Counted from the stretch's first letter, positions 36,918 through 45,973 are shown. The stretch is DNA of 64,000 nt from Albimonas donghaensis (GCF_900106695.1 NZ_FNMZ01000010.1:62001-126000); one strand, 5' to 3'. Program-made: numbers and translations. Notes: a model not told the origin generated them from the sequence alone.

Positions 36918-37726
36918 GTCCGGCGGACCGCCACGGCGCCGGCGAGGACCAGCGTCACCAGCACCAGCACCGTGGCCACCACGGCGATGGTCGGGTCGAT
37001 ATTGTCCTGGATGCCCTCCCAGATCAGCTTGGGCAGCGTCTCCACCCGGCGCACGGTGATGAACAGCACCGAGACGATCTCATCGAAGGACACGATGAAG
37101 GCGAAGACGGCGCCGGTGATCATGCCGGGCCGGGCGGCGGGCACCACGACCTCCCACACCGTCCGCCACACCGAGGCGCCGAGCGACCGCGCCGCCTGCG
37201 GCAGTTTCGGGTCCAGGTTGGCCAGCGCCGCGAACACGGAGATCGACACGTAAGGCAGCGCCAGCAGCGTGTGCGCCAGGATCACCCCGGTCCAGGTGTC
37301 GATCAGGCCGAGCGTCACCCAGAACCGGTAGAAGCCGAGGCTCTGCACCACCGGCGGCACCAGGATCGGCACGATCAGCACCCAGCGCGCGATGGTCGCC
37401 GCCCGGTTGCCCAGGAACCAGCAGCCGATGGAGAAGGCCGCGCCCAGCACCGTGGAGATCAGCGCCACCGCCAGCCCCACCAGGATCGAGGCCGCGGTCC
37501 CCCCCAGCCAGCGGGCGGAGGTGAAGTAGCTCTCGTAATGCTGAAGCGACAGGCCGTCCTTGGGCAGGCCGATATAGGAGGTGTCGGTCAGCGAGACCGG
37601 GATCACCACCAGGATCGGCAGCGCCAGGAAGGCCGCGACCAGCCAGCCGCCGGTGCCCATGGCGATGCGGAAGGCGGAGGCGGGGCCGCCGGGGACGGTC
37701 TCGGGGGCGGTCTTGGGGGCGCTCAT
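36914..37726 (-). CDS. ABC transporter permease, PotC-like
   Basis: The 270-residue inner-membrane protein has about six hydrophobic segments and the cytoplasmic EAA loop PQAARSLGASVWRTVWEVVVPAARPG, as in spermidine/putrescine-type (MOI family) permeases. The ATG at 37724-37726 shares one base with the stop of the upstream permease. Longer frames to 38227 are shadows of that permease. Confidence 0.9.
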   Translation of the reverse strand: MSAPKTAPETVPGGPASAFRIAMGTGGWLVAAFLALPILVVIPVSLTDTSYIGLPKDGLSLQHYESYFTSARWLGGTAASILVGLAVALISTVLGAAFSIGCWFLGNRAATIARWVLIVPILVPPVVQSLGFYRFWVTLGLIDTWTGVILAHTLLALPYVSISVFAALANLDPKLPQAARSLGASVWRTVWEVVVPAARPGMITGAVFAFIVSFDEIVSVLFITVRRVETLPKLIWEGIQDNIDPTIAVVATVLVLVTLVLAGAVAVRRT

Positions 37727-38562
37727 CAGCTCCGCTCCAACAGGGCGCTGCGCAGGTTCACGAAGCGCGCGGCGACGATCAGGACCAGGGCCGTGGCGAC
37801 CAGCAGCGCCACCGAGATGGCGGTGCCCAGCCCCCAGTTCAGGAATTCCTGGATCTGGTAGGTGATGTATTCGGAGACCATCAGCACGCGCCCCCCGCCC
37901 AGCAGCGCCGGCGTGATGTAGAAACCGAGGCTGAGCACGAAGACCAGCAGCGCGCCGGAGGCGACGCCGGGCAGGGTCTGGGGCAGGTAGACCATCCGGA
38001 AGGCGGTGAATTCCGAGGCGCCAAGCCCGCGGGCGGCTTCGGTATAGGCGCGGTCGATGCCGCGCATGTTGGCCATCATCGGCAGCACCGCGAAGGGCAG
38101 CATGACATGGACCATGGCCAGCACCACGCCGAATTCGTTGTGCATCAGGCGCATGGGCGCGTCGATGAGGCCGATGTCGCGCATCGCGTCGTTGACCAGG
38201 CCCGAGCGGCCCAGCAGCACGATCCACGCGAAGGACCGGATCAGCACCGACACCCAGAACGGCAGCAGCACCATGGCGATCAGCAGCGGCCGGGCGGAGC
38301 GGATGACGTTGGTGATGGAATAGGCGCAGATATAGCCGAGCAGCACGCAGATGACCGTGGTCAGCGCCGCCACCCGGAAGGTGATGACGAAGGAGGTCTG
38401 CACCGCCTGGCTCTCGGTCATCTTGACGTAGTTGCCGAAGCCGAGCGCGGGCTCGGTCATCGAGATCGCCCAGATGTTCACCAGCGGCCAGATGTAGAAG
38501 ACGATCATCACGGCCAGCGCCGGGGCCGCCAGAAGCCAGTAACGCGTCTTGTCGGTCTGCAT
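37726..38562 (-). CDS. ABC transporter permease, PotB-like
   Basis: The 278-residue protein has six hydrophobic segments and the EAA loop TEAARGLGASEFTAFRMVYLP, giving the second half of the importer channel. It is downstream of the binding-protein gene, with a GC hairpin between them, and is coupled to the next permease by a one-base overlap. Confidence 0.91.
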   Translation of the reverse strand: MQTDKTRYWLLAAPALAVMIVFYIWPLVNIWAISMTEPALGFGNYVKMTESQAVQTSFVITFRVAALTTVICVLLGYICAYSITNVIRSARPLLIAMVLLPFWVSVLIRSFAWIVLLGRSGLVNDAMRDIGLIDAPMRLMHNEFGVVLAMVHVMLPFAVLPMMANMRGIDRAYTEAARGLGASEFTAFRMVYLPQTLPGVASGALLVFVLSLGFYITPALLGGGRVLMVSEYITYQIQEFLNWGLGTAISVALLVATALVLIVAARFVNLRSALLERS

Positions 38563-38593
38563 GGGGAACCCGGAGCTTTCGGTGTTGCGCAGG

Positions 38594-38619
38594 GCCCCCG
38601 GCGCGGGCGCGCCGGGGGC
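38594..38619. repeat. Perfect 26-bp GC palindrome between binding-protein and permease genes
   Basis: Arms 38594-38605 and 38608-38619 are perfectly complementary over 12 bp around a 2-nt centre. It follows the solute-binding-protein stop by 52 bp and precedes the permease by 31 bp. Such hairpins typically protect the upstream mRNA or cause partial termination, giving more binding protein than permease. Confidence 0.7.
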
Positions 38620-38671
38620 GAGGGTCAGGCGCGGGCGGCGGCGAGGTCGCCTGCGCGCCGCCCGCGGCCCA

Positions 38672-39811
38672 TCAGTTGATGAGCGCGTTGACGTATTTCT
38701 CTTCGGCGGCGATCTGGTTCTTGGCGTACCATTCGTCGTTGTAGAGGATCTGCGTGGCCACGTTCTCGGGCGAGGTCGGGTTCCACTTGGCCATCGACTC
38801 GGGCACCAGCGACGCGGCGGCCGGGTTGATCGGGGCCGAGCCGATCAGCTCGAACCACTTGGCCTGCAGCTCGGGCGCCTGGGCGAACGCGATGAACTTC
38901 ATCGCTTCCTCGGAGCCGGCCGGGTTGTCCTTGGGCACGACCCAGGTGCCCGGGGACATGACGCCGCCGTCGAAGGAGACGGCGAAGGAACCCTCGTCCA
39001 TCTCGTCCTTCAGCAGGTGGGCGCGGGTCGACCAGATGTTGCCCATCGACACCTCTTCCTGGAGGAACAGGTTCTGGGACTCGGAGCCCGAGCCCCAGAC
39101 GATGACGTTGTCGCGGATCTTGCGGAACTGATCGATGGCGGCGTCGATGCCGTCTTCGGTCGACAGCACGTCGTAGACGTCCTCAAGCGCCACGCCCTGG
39201 GCCATGGTGGCGCATTCCAGCTGGCCGCGGACGGCCTTGCGGAAGGTGCGCATGCCGGGGAAGTCCTTGACGTTGAACACGTCCGCCCAGTTCTGCGGCT
39301 GCGCGTCGCCGAGCAGCTTGGGGTTGGTGGCCAGCACGTAGGAATAGACGTAGTTGCCGCAGCCGAATTCCCAGTCGGTGCCGGGCATCAGCTTGGCGCG
39401 GTCGACGATGGAATAGTCGATGGGCTGGGTCATTCCCGCCTCGCCCAGGATGATCGCCGAGCCGGGGCCCGAGTCGCACACGTCCCAGACCACGGCGCCG
39501 CTCTCGACCATGGCGCGGATGCGGCCGGCGGAGGGGCCGGAGCCGTCGATCACCACGTCGACGCCGGTCTCGGCCTTGTAGGTCTCGCCCAGCACTTCCT
39601 TGATGATGTCGGCGGCCTTGCCGCCCCAGTTGACGATCACCAGCTCGGACGCGGCGGCGTTGGCGCGGCCGCCGAAGCCGACGGCCGGCAGCACGCCCAG
39701 GGCGGCCATGGCGGTCAGCAGGCCGCGACGGGTCAGGCGGCCTTCGCGGTAACGGTGGGCGGCGACTTCGGCCAGCTCCACGCTCATTTCATGGTCGAAA
39801 TTGTCGGACAT
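38672..39811 (-). CDS. Periplasmic solute-binding protein, spermidine/putrescine (PotD) type, Tat-exported
   Basis: The 379-residue protein has an unusually long leader with the twin-arginine motif LTRRGLL (Arg28-Arg29), a hydrophobic stretch and an ANA-A cleavage site near residue 52, implying export by the Tat pathway. The mature part starts LVIVNWGGKAADIIKEVLGETY and has IDYSIVDRAKLMPG and YSYVLATNPKLL, as in polyamine, opine or amino-acid-polymer binders. It feeds the two PotBC-like permeases and the ATPase upstream. Confidence 0.9.
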   Translation of the reverse strand: MSDNFDHEMSVELAEVAAHRYREGRLTRRGLLTAMAALGVLPAVGFGGRANAAASELVIVNWGGKAADIIKEVLGETYKAETGVDVVIDGSGPSAGRIRAMVESGAVVWDVCDSGPGSAIILGEAGMTQPIDYSIVDRAKLMPGTDWEFGCGNYVYSYVLATNPKLLGDAQPQNWADVFNVKDFPGMRTFRKAVRGQLECATMAQGVALEDVYDVLSTEDGIDAAIDQFRKIRDNVIVWGSGSESQNLFLQEEVSMGNIWSTRAHLLKDEMDEGSFAVSFDGGVMSPGTWVVPKDNPAGSEEAMKFIAFAQAPELQAKWFELIGSAPINPAAASLVPESMAKWNPTSPENVATQILYNDEWYAKNQIAAEEKYVNALIN

Positions 39812-39877
39812 CGGGGTCGCTCCTTGTCGGTGGATGGGGGCGGCTTCTTGCGGCCGGGTTCGGGACGGTCCTGGGGC

Positions 39878-40948
39878 TCAGGCCTCTTCGAGGAACACGC
39901 AGGCGTCGCGATCCCAGGTCAGGGTCACGGGCAGGTCGCGTTCCGGATGGATCCCGGCCTTCCAGGTCGGGCGGGACACCAGCAGAGGCCCGAGCGTGTC
40001 GGTCTCCACGATCAGCTGGGCGCGCTCGCCCAGATAGGAGATCTGCGCCACGCGGCCGGGCACGCCCGGACCGCCGGCGGCGCCCAGCACGATGCGCTCG
40101 GGGCGCAGGGCGACGCGGGCGGTGGTCCCCACCGGGGGCGGGGCGGGGGAGTCGATCTCCACCGCCGCGCCGCCGAGATCGCAGGCCGCCGCGCCGGGCA
40201 GATGCGCCAGCACCTTGGCGTCGGCGAAGTTGGACTTGCCCAGAAAGTTCGCCACGAAGCCGGTGCGCGGACGATTATACAGCGTCTCGGGGTCGCCCGC
40301 CTGCTGGATCTTGCCGCCCGACAGGATGACGATGCGGTCCGACATGGACAGCGCCTCCTCCTGGTCATGGGTGACGTAGATGAAGGTCACGCCCAGCTTC
40401 TCGTGCAGGGCCTTCAGCTCCCATTGCAGGTCGGCGCGCAGCTTCTTGTCCAGCGCCGACAGCGGCTCGTCGAGCAGCAGCACCTGCGGGCGGAACGACA
40501 GCGCGCGCGCCAGCGCCACGCGCTGCTGCTGGCCGCCGGAAAGCTGGGAGGGCATGCGGTCGGCGAAGGCCGCCATCTGCACCAGGTCGAGGCATTCCTT
40601 CACCCGGTCGCGGATCTCGGCCTTGCCCACGCCGCGGACCTTGAGCGGGAAGCCGACGTTCTGGCCCACGGTCATGGTCGGGAACAGCGCGTAGCCCTGG
40701 AACACCATGCCGAAGCCGCGCTTTTCCGGCGGCAGGGAAGTGATGTTCGCGCCGCGCATCGACACCGTGCCGGCGGTGAGCTGGGTGAACCCGGCCACCG
40801 CCGTCAGCAGCGTGGTCTTGCCGGAGCCCGACGGCCCGAGCAGCGTGAGGAACTCGCCCTCCGCCACGTCGAGATCCACATGGTCGAGCGCGTTGGTCTC
40901 GCCATACGTCTTCAGAGCATTTCGGATCGAGAGGATCGCGTCGGTCAT
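39878..40948 (-). CDS. ABC transporter ATP-binding protein, PotA-like
   Basis: The 356-residue protein has Walker A GPSGSGKT (38-45), the Q-loop MVFQGYALFP, the signature LSGGQ (136-140), Walker B VLLLDEP and the switch THDQEEAL, followed by a C-terminal TOBE/MOI domain (VALRPERIVLG). It powers the importer encoded just downstream and is the first gene of the operon that runs to 33448. Confidence 0.94.
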   Translation of the reverse strand: MTDAILSIRNALKTYGETNALDHVDLDVAEGEFLTLLGPSGSGKTTLLTAVAGFTQLTAGTVSMRGANITSLPPEKRGFGMVFQGYALFPTMTVGQNVGFPLKVRGVGKAEIRDRVKECLDLVQMAAFADRMPSQLSGGQQQRVALARALSFRPQVLLLDEPLSALDKKLRADLQWELKALHEKLGVTFIYVTHDQEEALSMSDRIVILSGGKIQQAGDPETLYNRPRTGFVANFLGKSNFADAKVLAHLPGAAACDLGGAAVEIDSPAPPPVGTTARVALRPERIVLGAAGGPGVPGRVAQISYLGERAQLIVETDTLGPLLVSRPTWKAGIHPERDLPVTLTWDRDACVFLEEA

Positions 40949-41068
40949 GTTGCCCCTGGTCCGGTGCTGCGTCTCGGAGCGGCGCCGAGGCCGCCTGTTG
41001 ATCGCAAGCTCACCACGTGGAGGGCATCATGCAGAAATAAAAAAGAAGCGCGGGGGAATATCCTGCGG

Positions 41069-41980
41069 TTATACCCCTCCGCCCTCGCCCCGCCGCACCC
41101 CCTCCACGAAATCGCGGAAATGCGCCTGGAAGCGCAGGGCGAGGTTCGGCGTCGGGAACAGGGTGGAGGTCAGCGCGAAGACCTGGAGCGGGATGTCGGG
41201 CGTGGTCGGGCGGGCCGCGACGCCGGGAATGCTGCGCCCCATCAGCGCGAAATCATCGACCAGCGCCGCCCCCAGCCCGCCCGCCACCAGATCCAGCGCC
41301 GTGGTGGTGTGGCGGACCTCGCAGAAGTGCCGCCGCTCCAGCCCCTCGGCGGCGAAGGCGGCGTCGATGGTGCGGCCCAGCGGCGATTCCATCGCGTAGG
41401 AGATATGGGGGACGTGGTTCAGGTCGGTGATGCGGATGCGCTCGAACAGGGCCAGCTCGTGGGTCTCGGGCAGCGCGCAGACCAGCCGCCCCTCGGCCAG
41501 CTTCTGGATCGACAGGCCCACCTGCCGGGGCCGGGTGATCGACAGGCCCAGATCGGCCTCGCCCGACAGCAGCCGCGCCGCGATCTCGTCCACCGTGCCG
41601 ACCTCGAACGAGATCCGGATCTTGCTGCGCCCCTTGAGAAACGCGCCCAGCGCCTGCGGCACGATCCCGTGGCCCAGCGAGGGCGTGGCGATGATCGACA
41701 ACCGCCCCGCCGCGCCGTCGCGCATCTGCTCCACCAGCCCGCCGATTCGCTTTTGCTGGCGGAACAGGTGCCGGGCCTCGTCGGCGATGTGCAGCGCCTC
41801 GCGCGTCGGGGTCAGGCGGCCGCGCTCGCGGATGAACAGGGGGAAGCCGATCTGGTCCTCGGTATGGCGGATCATGTTGGACACCGCGGGCTGGCTGATC
41901 CCCAGCGATTCCGCCGCCATGGCGGTGGTCCCCATCTCGATCACCGCGCAGAGCACTTCCAGATTGCGGGCCTTCAGCAT
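41069..41980 (-). CDS. LysR-family transcriptional regulator
   Basis: The 303-residue protein has an N-terminal helix-turn-helix (LKARNLEVLCAVIEMGTTAMAAESLGISQPAVSNMIRHTE) and a LysR substrate domain (ARLLSGEADLGLSITRP). It is divergent from the carbamoylase gene and lies 120 bp upstream of the transporter operon in the same direction, so it probably controls both. Confidence 0.93.
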   Translation of the reverse strand: MLKARNLEVLCAVIEMGTTAMAAESLGISQPAVSNMIRHTEDQIGFPLFIRERGRLTPTREALHIADEARHLFRQQKRIGGLVEQMRDGAAGRLSIIATPSLGHGIVPQALGAFLKGRSKIRISFEVGTVDEIAARLLSGEADLGLSITRPRQVGLSIQKLAEGRLVCALPETHELALFERIRITDLNHVPHISYAMESPLGRTIDAAFAAEGLERRHFCEVRHTTTALDLVAGGLGAALVDDFALMGRSIPGVAARPTTPDIPLQVFALTSTLFPTPNLALRFQAHFRDFVEGVRRGEGGGV

Positions 41981-41989
41981 GGCGGGTCG

Positions 41990-42004
41990 ATAACCTCGGA
42001 TTAT
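41990..42004. promoter_or_regulatory. LysR-type T-N11-A box, ATAA-N7-TTAT
   Basis: ATAA (41990-41993) and TTAT (42001-42004) form the interrupted palindrome expected for LysR proteins, in the 105-bp divergent region 10 bp upstream of the regulator start codon. The surrounding sequence to 42060 is AT-rich compared with its flanks. Confidence 0.5.
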
Positions 42005-42085
42005 TCGATAGGGGCGCTTTCTGATTTCTGGATAATGCTTTCGATGGGTATCGGTAAAGTCGGACCATCAGGAGGATTGCCGGAC

Positions 42086-43024
42086 ATGAGCCGCAGGGAA
42101 GTCTTCGCCGTAGCCCAGCTCGGCCCCATCCATCTCGCCGACGACAAGGCCTCGGCCGTCGCCCGGCTGGTGGAGATGCTGCGCGAGGCGCATGCGCGCG
42201 GCGCCCGCTGGGTGACGTTTCCCGAGCTGGCGCTGACCACCTTTTTCCCCCGCTACATCTACGACGACCCCGCGGAATACGACCAGTTCTACGAGGAGGG
42301 GCTGCCCTCCCCCGCCATGGTCCCGCTGTTCGAGGAAGCGAAGCGGCTGGGCGTCGGCTTCTATCTCGGCTACGCGGAGAAGGTGACCGAGGGCGGGGAG
42401 ACCCACCGGTTCAACACCGCCGTGCTGGTTTCGCCCAACGGCGACATCCTTGGGAAATACCGCAAAATCCACCTGCCCGGCACCAAGGACCCGATCGGGG
42501 ACCTGGAGTTCGAGCACCTGGAGAAGCGGTATTTCGAGGTCGGCGACCTCGGCTTCCCGACCTTCGCCACGCCCTCGGGCCGCTTCGGCATGTGCATCTG
42601 CAACGACCGCCGCTGGCCGGAGACGTTCCGCACCATGGCGCTGCGGGGGGCGGAGGTGTTCATGCTCGGCTACAACACGCCGACGCGGAACATCCACCAC
42701 CCCGAACCCGCCCATCTGCGCGAGTTCCACAACCGCCTGTCGCTGGAATCCGCCGCCTATCAGAACGGCGCCTGGGTGATGGCGGCGGCGAAATGCGGGG
42801 CCGAGGACGGGTTCGCGATGATCGGCGGCTCGGCCATCGTGGCCCCGACCGGCGAAACCGTGGCCCGCTGCGTGTCGGAGGAGGACGAGGTGATCTCCTA
42901 CGCCTGCGACCTCGATCTGGGCGCCTATATCCGCCGCTCGGTCTTCGACTTCAAACGCCACCGGCGCCCGGAGCATTACGGCCCGATCACCGGCCAGGTG
43001 GGCGTCGAGATCCCCGAGGACTGA
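42086..43024 (+). CDS. N-carbamoyl-D-amino-acid hydrolase
   Basis: The 312-residue nitrilase-fold protein closely resembles Agrobacterium D-carbamoylase: WVTFPELALTTFFPR, RFNTAVLV, KYRKIHLPG, HLEKRYFEVGDLGFP, CICNDRRWPET and the ending FDFKRHRRPEHYG. The catalytic triad falls at Glu47, Lys127 and Cys172, the same positions as in the characterised enzyme. It hydrolyses N-carbamoyl-D-amino acids to the D-amino acid, carbon dioxide and ammonia. AGGAGG lies 10 nt before the ATG. The very long open frame running from 38549 into this gene is an artefact. Confidence 0.92.
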   Translation: MSRREVFAVAQLGPIHLADDKASAVARLVEMLREAHARGARWVTFPELALTTFFPRYIYDDPAEYDQFYEEGLPSPAMVPLFEEAKRLGVGFYLGYAEKVTEGGETHRFNTAVLVSPNGDILGKYRKIHLPGTKDPIGDLEFEHLEKRYFEVGDLGFPTFATPSGRFGMCICNDRRWPETFRTMALRGAEVFMLGYNTPTRNIHHPEPAHLREFHNRLSLESAAYQNGAWVMAAAKCGAEDGFAMIGGSAIVAPTGETVARCVSEEDEVISYACDLDLGAYIRRSVFDFKRHRRPEHYGPITGQVGVEIPED

Positions 43025-43064
43025 GACGGGGAGCGGGCGGGGAGCGTCGCGGCGCGGGCGGGGC

Positions 43065-43138
43065 GCGGCGGGTTCGCACCCGCCCTACCGCCGCGGCGCC
43101 GGCGCGAAGACCGCGTAGGGCGGGTGCGAACCCGCCGC
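43065..43138. repeat. Perfect 24-bp inverted repeat between convergent genes
   Basis: Arms 43065-43088 and 43115-43138 are exactly complementary over 24 bp, with a 26-nt GC-rich loop that can fold on itself. The arm contains GTAGGGCGGGTGCGAACCC, a sequence type I associate with dispersed palindromic repeats in several GC-rich bacteria. It lies 41 bp after the carbamoylase stop and 12 bp from the end of the convergent kinase gene, so it may also stop transcription both ways. Confidence 0.85.
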
Positions 43139-43149
43139 TCCATGCCCCC

Positions 43150-44073
43150 TCACCCCTCGCGCGCGGCGAGAAAGGCTTCGACCTGCGCGCGGCTGGGCAG
43201 CGGCGCCACCGCGCCCTGCCCCATGACCGACAGCGCCGCGGCCGCGTTGGCGCGGCGCCCGGCGGCGAAGGGGTCCGCCCCCTCGGCCAGCGCCGCGAGG
43301 AAGGCGCCGTCGAAGGCGTCCCCCGCCCCGGTCGCGTCCACCGCCTCGACCCTGTGGCCGGGCAGGCGGTTCCGGGCGTCCGGCGTCGCCACCAGCGCGC
43401 CCTCCGCCCCCAGCGTCAACGCCACCACCTCCGCCCCCAGCCCCAGGTAGACATCCGCGATGGCGTCGGGATCGCTCAGGCCGGTGAGCCGCACCGCGTC
43501 CTCCAGCCCCGGCAGCGCGATCTGGCATCGCGCCATGGCGGCGTGGATGACCTCTCGCGCCCGATCCAGCCCCCACAGCTTCAGGCGCAGGTTGGGATCG
43601 CAGGAGACCCGGCCGCCCGCCTCCCGCGCCGTCTCGATGGCGGCGAAAACCGTCTCCGCCGCGCTGTCGGAGATCGCCAGTCCGATGCCCGAGACATGCA
43701 GTAGGCGGGTTTCCCGCAGCGCCTCCACGGCCAGGTCGGCCGGGGTCATCAGGCTCGCCGCCGAGCCGGCGCGGCGATAGGTGAAGACGTGGCCCTCAGG
43801 CCCGTGGGTGACGAAATAGACGCCGGTCGGGGCCTGCGGGTCCACGCGCACGCCCGTCGTGTCCACGCCCTCGGCCCGCCAGAGATCCAGCAGGTCGCGC
43901 CCGAACGGATCGTCCCCCGCCCGGCTGAGATAGCCGACCGAGGCCCCCTGACGCGCCGCCGCCACCGCGCAGTTGGAGCTGTCGCCGCCATGACCGCCGA
44001 GCCACAGCCCGTCCGGGCGGCGGTTGAACTCCACCAGCGGCTCGCCGAGGCAGAGGATGTCGGGCGTCGGCAT
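43150..44073 (-). CDS. PfkB-family sugar kinase, 2-keto-3-deoxygluconate kinase-like
   Basis: The 307-residue protein starts MPTPDILCLGEPLVEFNRRPDG and has GGDSSNCAVAAARQG, YRRAGSAAS and the C-terminal PfkB signature DATGAGDAFDGAFLAAL with the catalytic Asp. The RR-x-x-SA motif resembles KdgK, which phosphorylates 2-keto-3-deoxygluconate, but related kinases act on ribose or fructose. No other sugar-pathway gene is next to it. The ATG at 44071-44073 is the family start. Confidence 0.83.
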   Translation of the reverse strand: MPTPDILCLGEPLVEFNRRPDGLWLGGHGGDSSNCAVAAARQGASVGYLSRAGDDPFGRDLLDLWRAEGVDTTGVRVDPQAPTGVYFVTHGPEGHVFTYRRAGSAASLMTPADLAVEALRETRLLHVSGIGLAISDSAAETVFAAIETAREAGGRVSCDPNLRLKLWGLDRAREVIHAAMARCQIALPGLEDAVRLTGLSDPDAIADVYLGLGAEVVALTLGAEGALVATPDARNRLPGHRVEAVDATGAGDAFDGAFLAALAEGADPFAAGRRANAAAALSVMGQGAVAPLPSRAQVEAFLAAREG

Positions 44074-44099
44074 CTCACGCGGCTCCGGGTCATCTGACG

Positions 44100-44132
44100 A
44101 AAAAGGCGCGGCCGGTGAACGGCCGCGCCTTT
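44100..44132 (-). terminator. Rho-independent terminator after the aminotransferase
   Basis: Arms 44102-44114 and 44120-44132 form a perfect 13-bp stem with a 5-nt loop. On the minus strand it is followed by TTTTT. It lies 46 bp after the aminotransferase stop and 27 bp upstream of the kinase start. Confidence 0.85.
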
Positions 44133-44177
44133 GGATATCATGCGGAGAGCGGCGAGGCCCCCCGGATCGGCCTCCGA

Positions 44178-45551
44178 TTACTCGGCGGCCGCGGCGGCGC
44201 GGGCGGCGGCCACCTTGTCCAGCGCCGTGGCCACGCCGTCGAACATGGCGTTCACCTGCTCTTCGGTGATGATCAGCGGCGGGCAGAAGCACAGGGCCTC
44301 GCCGATATTGCGGCAGATCACGCCCTCTTCCATCATCGCCTCGGCCACCGCGGCGGCGGCGGCGTTCGGGGTCTCCCAGGGCTTGATCTCCAGCGCGCCC
44401 AGCAGCCCGACCCCGCGCGAGGCGGCGGCCAGCGGGTGCTTGGCCAGGTCGGCGAGGCGGGACAGGAACAGCGGCGCCAGCCGGGCCGCGTTGCCGACCA
44501 GGTCCTTCTCCTCGATGATCTTCACGTTCTCCAGCCCGACCGCGGTCGCGACCGGGTGGCCGGAAGCGGTGTAGCCATGGCCGAAGACGCCGATCTTGTG
44601 GCTCTCATCGGCGATCGGCTCGTAGAAGTCGTCCGAGATCAGGATCGCCGACAGCGGCATGTAGGAGGAGCTGATCTGCTTGGACAGCACCATGACGTCG
44701 GGGCGGATGTCGTAGGTCTCGCAGGCGAACATCTTGCCGGTGCGCCCGAAGCCGCAGATCACCTCGTCGGCGACCAGCAGGATGTCGTATTTCTTCAGCA
44801 CCGCCTGGATCTCGGCCCAGTAGCCCTCGGGCGGGACGATCACGCCGCCGGCGCCCATCACCGGCTCGCCGAACATGGCGGCGATGGTGTCGGGGCCCTC
44901 GGCGAGGATCATCTCCTCCAGCGCGGCGGCCATGCGCTTGGAGAAGTCCAGCTCGCTCTCGCCCTCCTGCGCCTCGCGCCAGTAGTCGGGGGTGAGCGTG
45001 TGGATCATCCGGTCCAGCGGCAGGTCGAAGCTGCGGTGGTTGTTGGGCAGGCCGGTGACCGAGCCCGCGGCGATGGTCACGCCGTGATAGCCCTTGATGC
45101 GGCCGATGATCTTCTTCTTCTCCGGCTTGCCCAGCGCGTTGGAGCGATACCAGATCATCTTGACCACGAGGTCGTTGGCCTCGGAGCCCGAGGAGGTGAA
45201 ATGCGCCCGCGTCAGGTGCTCGGGCGAGATCTGCACCAGCTTCTCGGCCAGGTCGATGGCCGGGCCGTGGGTGCGGTAGGCGAAGGTGTGGTAGTAGGGC
45301 AGCTTCTGCATCTGCTCATAGGCCACGTCGGCCAGCCGCTTTTCGCCGAAGCCCAGCGCCACCGACCACAGGCCGGCGAGCCCCTCGATATAGCGCTTGC
45401 CGGAGCTGTCGAAGACGTAGACGCCCTCGCCGCGCTCGATCACCAGGCCGCCGGTCTTCTCGTAGCGGCGCTGATCCACCATCGGGTGCATCTGGTAGGC
45501 GATGTCGCGGGCTTCGGGGGAATTCGGCTGCGGGACGCTGTCGAGGGTCAT
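44178..45551 (-). CDS. Class III (omega) aminotransferase, PLP-dependent
   Basis: The 457-residue protein has the class III features FTSSGSEANDLVVKMIWYR (119-137), GYHGVTIAAGSVTG, LLVADEVICGFGRTG (Asp262) and LSKQISSSYMPLSA with PLP lysine Lys291. It transfers an amino group from an omega-amino compound such as beta-alanine, a diamine or taurine to pyruvate or a similar acceptor. The KQISSSYMPLSA motif is common in putrescine/omega-amino-acid:pyruvate aminotransferases of alphaproteobacteria. It is a single-gene unit with its own terminator. Confidence 0.92.
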   Translation of the reverse strand: MTLDSVPQPNSPEARDIAYQMHPMVDQRRYEKTGGLVIERGEGVYVFDSSGKRYIEGLAGLWSVALGFGEKRLADVAYEQMQKLPYYHTFAYRTHGPAIDLAEKLVQISPEHLTRAHFTSSGSEANDLVVKMIWYRSNALGKPEKKKIIGRIKGYHGVTIAAGSVTGLPNNHRSFDLPLDRMIHTLTPDYWREAQEGESELDFSKRMAAALEEMILAEGPDTIAAMFGEPVMGAGGVIVPPEGYWAEIQAVLKKYDILLVADEVICGFGRTGKMFACETYDIRPDVMVLSKQISSSYMPLSAILISDDFYEPIADESHKIGVFGHGYTASGHPVATAVGLENVKIIEEKDLVGNAARLAPLFLSRLADLAKHPLAAASRGVGLLGALEIKPWETPNAAAAAVAEAMMEEGVICRNIGEALCFCPPLIITEEQVNAMFDGVATALDKVAAARAAAAAE

Positions 45552-45973
45552 CGGAAGTTCCTTGGCGAGTGGGAGAACGGCTGCGTCCTCCGGCGATGAG
45601 GTGCGCCCCCGGGGTCCGCGGCGCCCGCGGTCGGGCGCCTTTTGCGCGAGCGCCGCCTCGGGCGGCTCTGCGGGCGGCGTCGGGGGCCGCCGCCGCGCGC
45701 TTGCGGCGGAGGTCGGGGCGCGGCGCCGCGTGACGGCGCCGAAGACCGAGGCAGGTTTCGCCTCGGCCCGGAGAAGGTCAAGCGGTTCCGGCCGCTCCGC
45801 GCCGGGTTAAGCCGCTTTTTGTAGAAGTGTCGACGATTCGACGCAGGCCGACAGCCGCTCCCCCGCCCCCGGACGCGCCGGTTTCCGCGCCGCCCGCCGG
45901 GAAACGGTCCGCGGCGCCCTGCCCGGGAGCGGGCGCCGCGAAGCTTCGCGCAGGGTGATTCCCCGCGCCCCGG
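45552..45973. other. Intergenic region with several palindromes
   Basis: This 422-bp gap separates two minus-strand genes and has no believable gene. Near the MaoC end, arms 45911-45919 and 45931-45939 form a 9-bp hairpin and CGCGAAGCTTCGCG (45937-45950) is a perfect palindrome; together they may terminate the MaoC transcript. GTCGA-CGAT-TCGAC (45829-45842) and a TACAAA hexamer next to it are candidate operator/promoter elements for the aminotransferase, with a leader of about 270 nt. Confidence 0.5.

Noticed and set aside
38549-43024. A 1491-residue plus-strand open frame
   Set aside because: Only its last 312 codons (from 42086) encode a real protein. The rest is antisense to the SBP, ATPase and LysR genes and has Arg/His/Gly-rich shadow composition.
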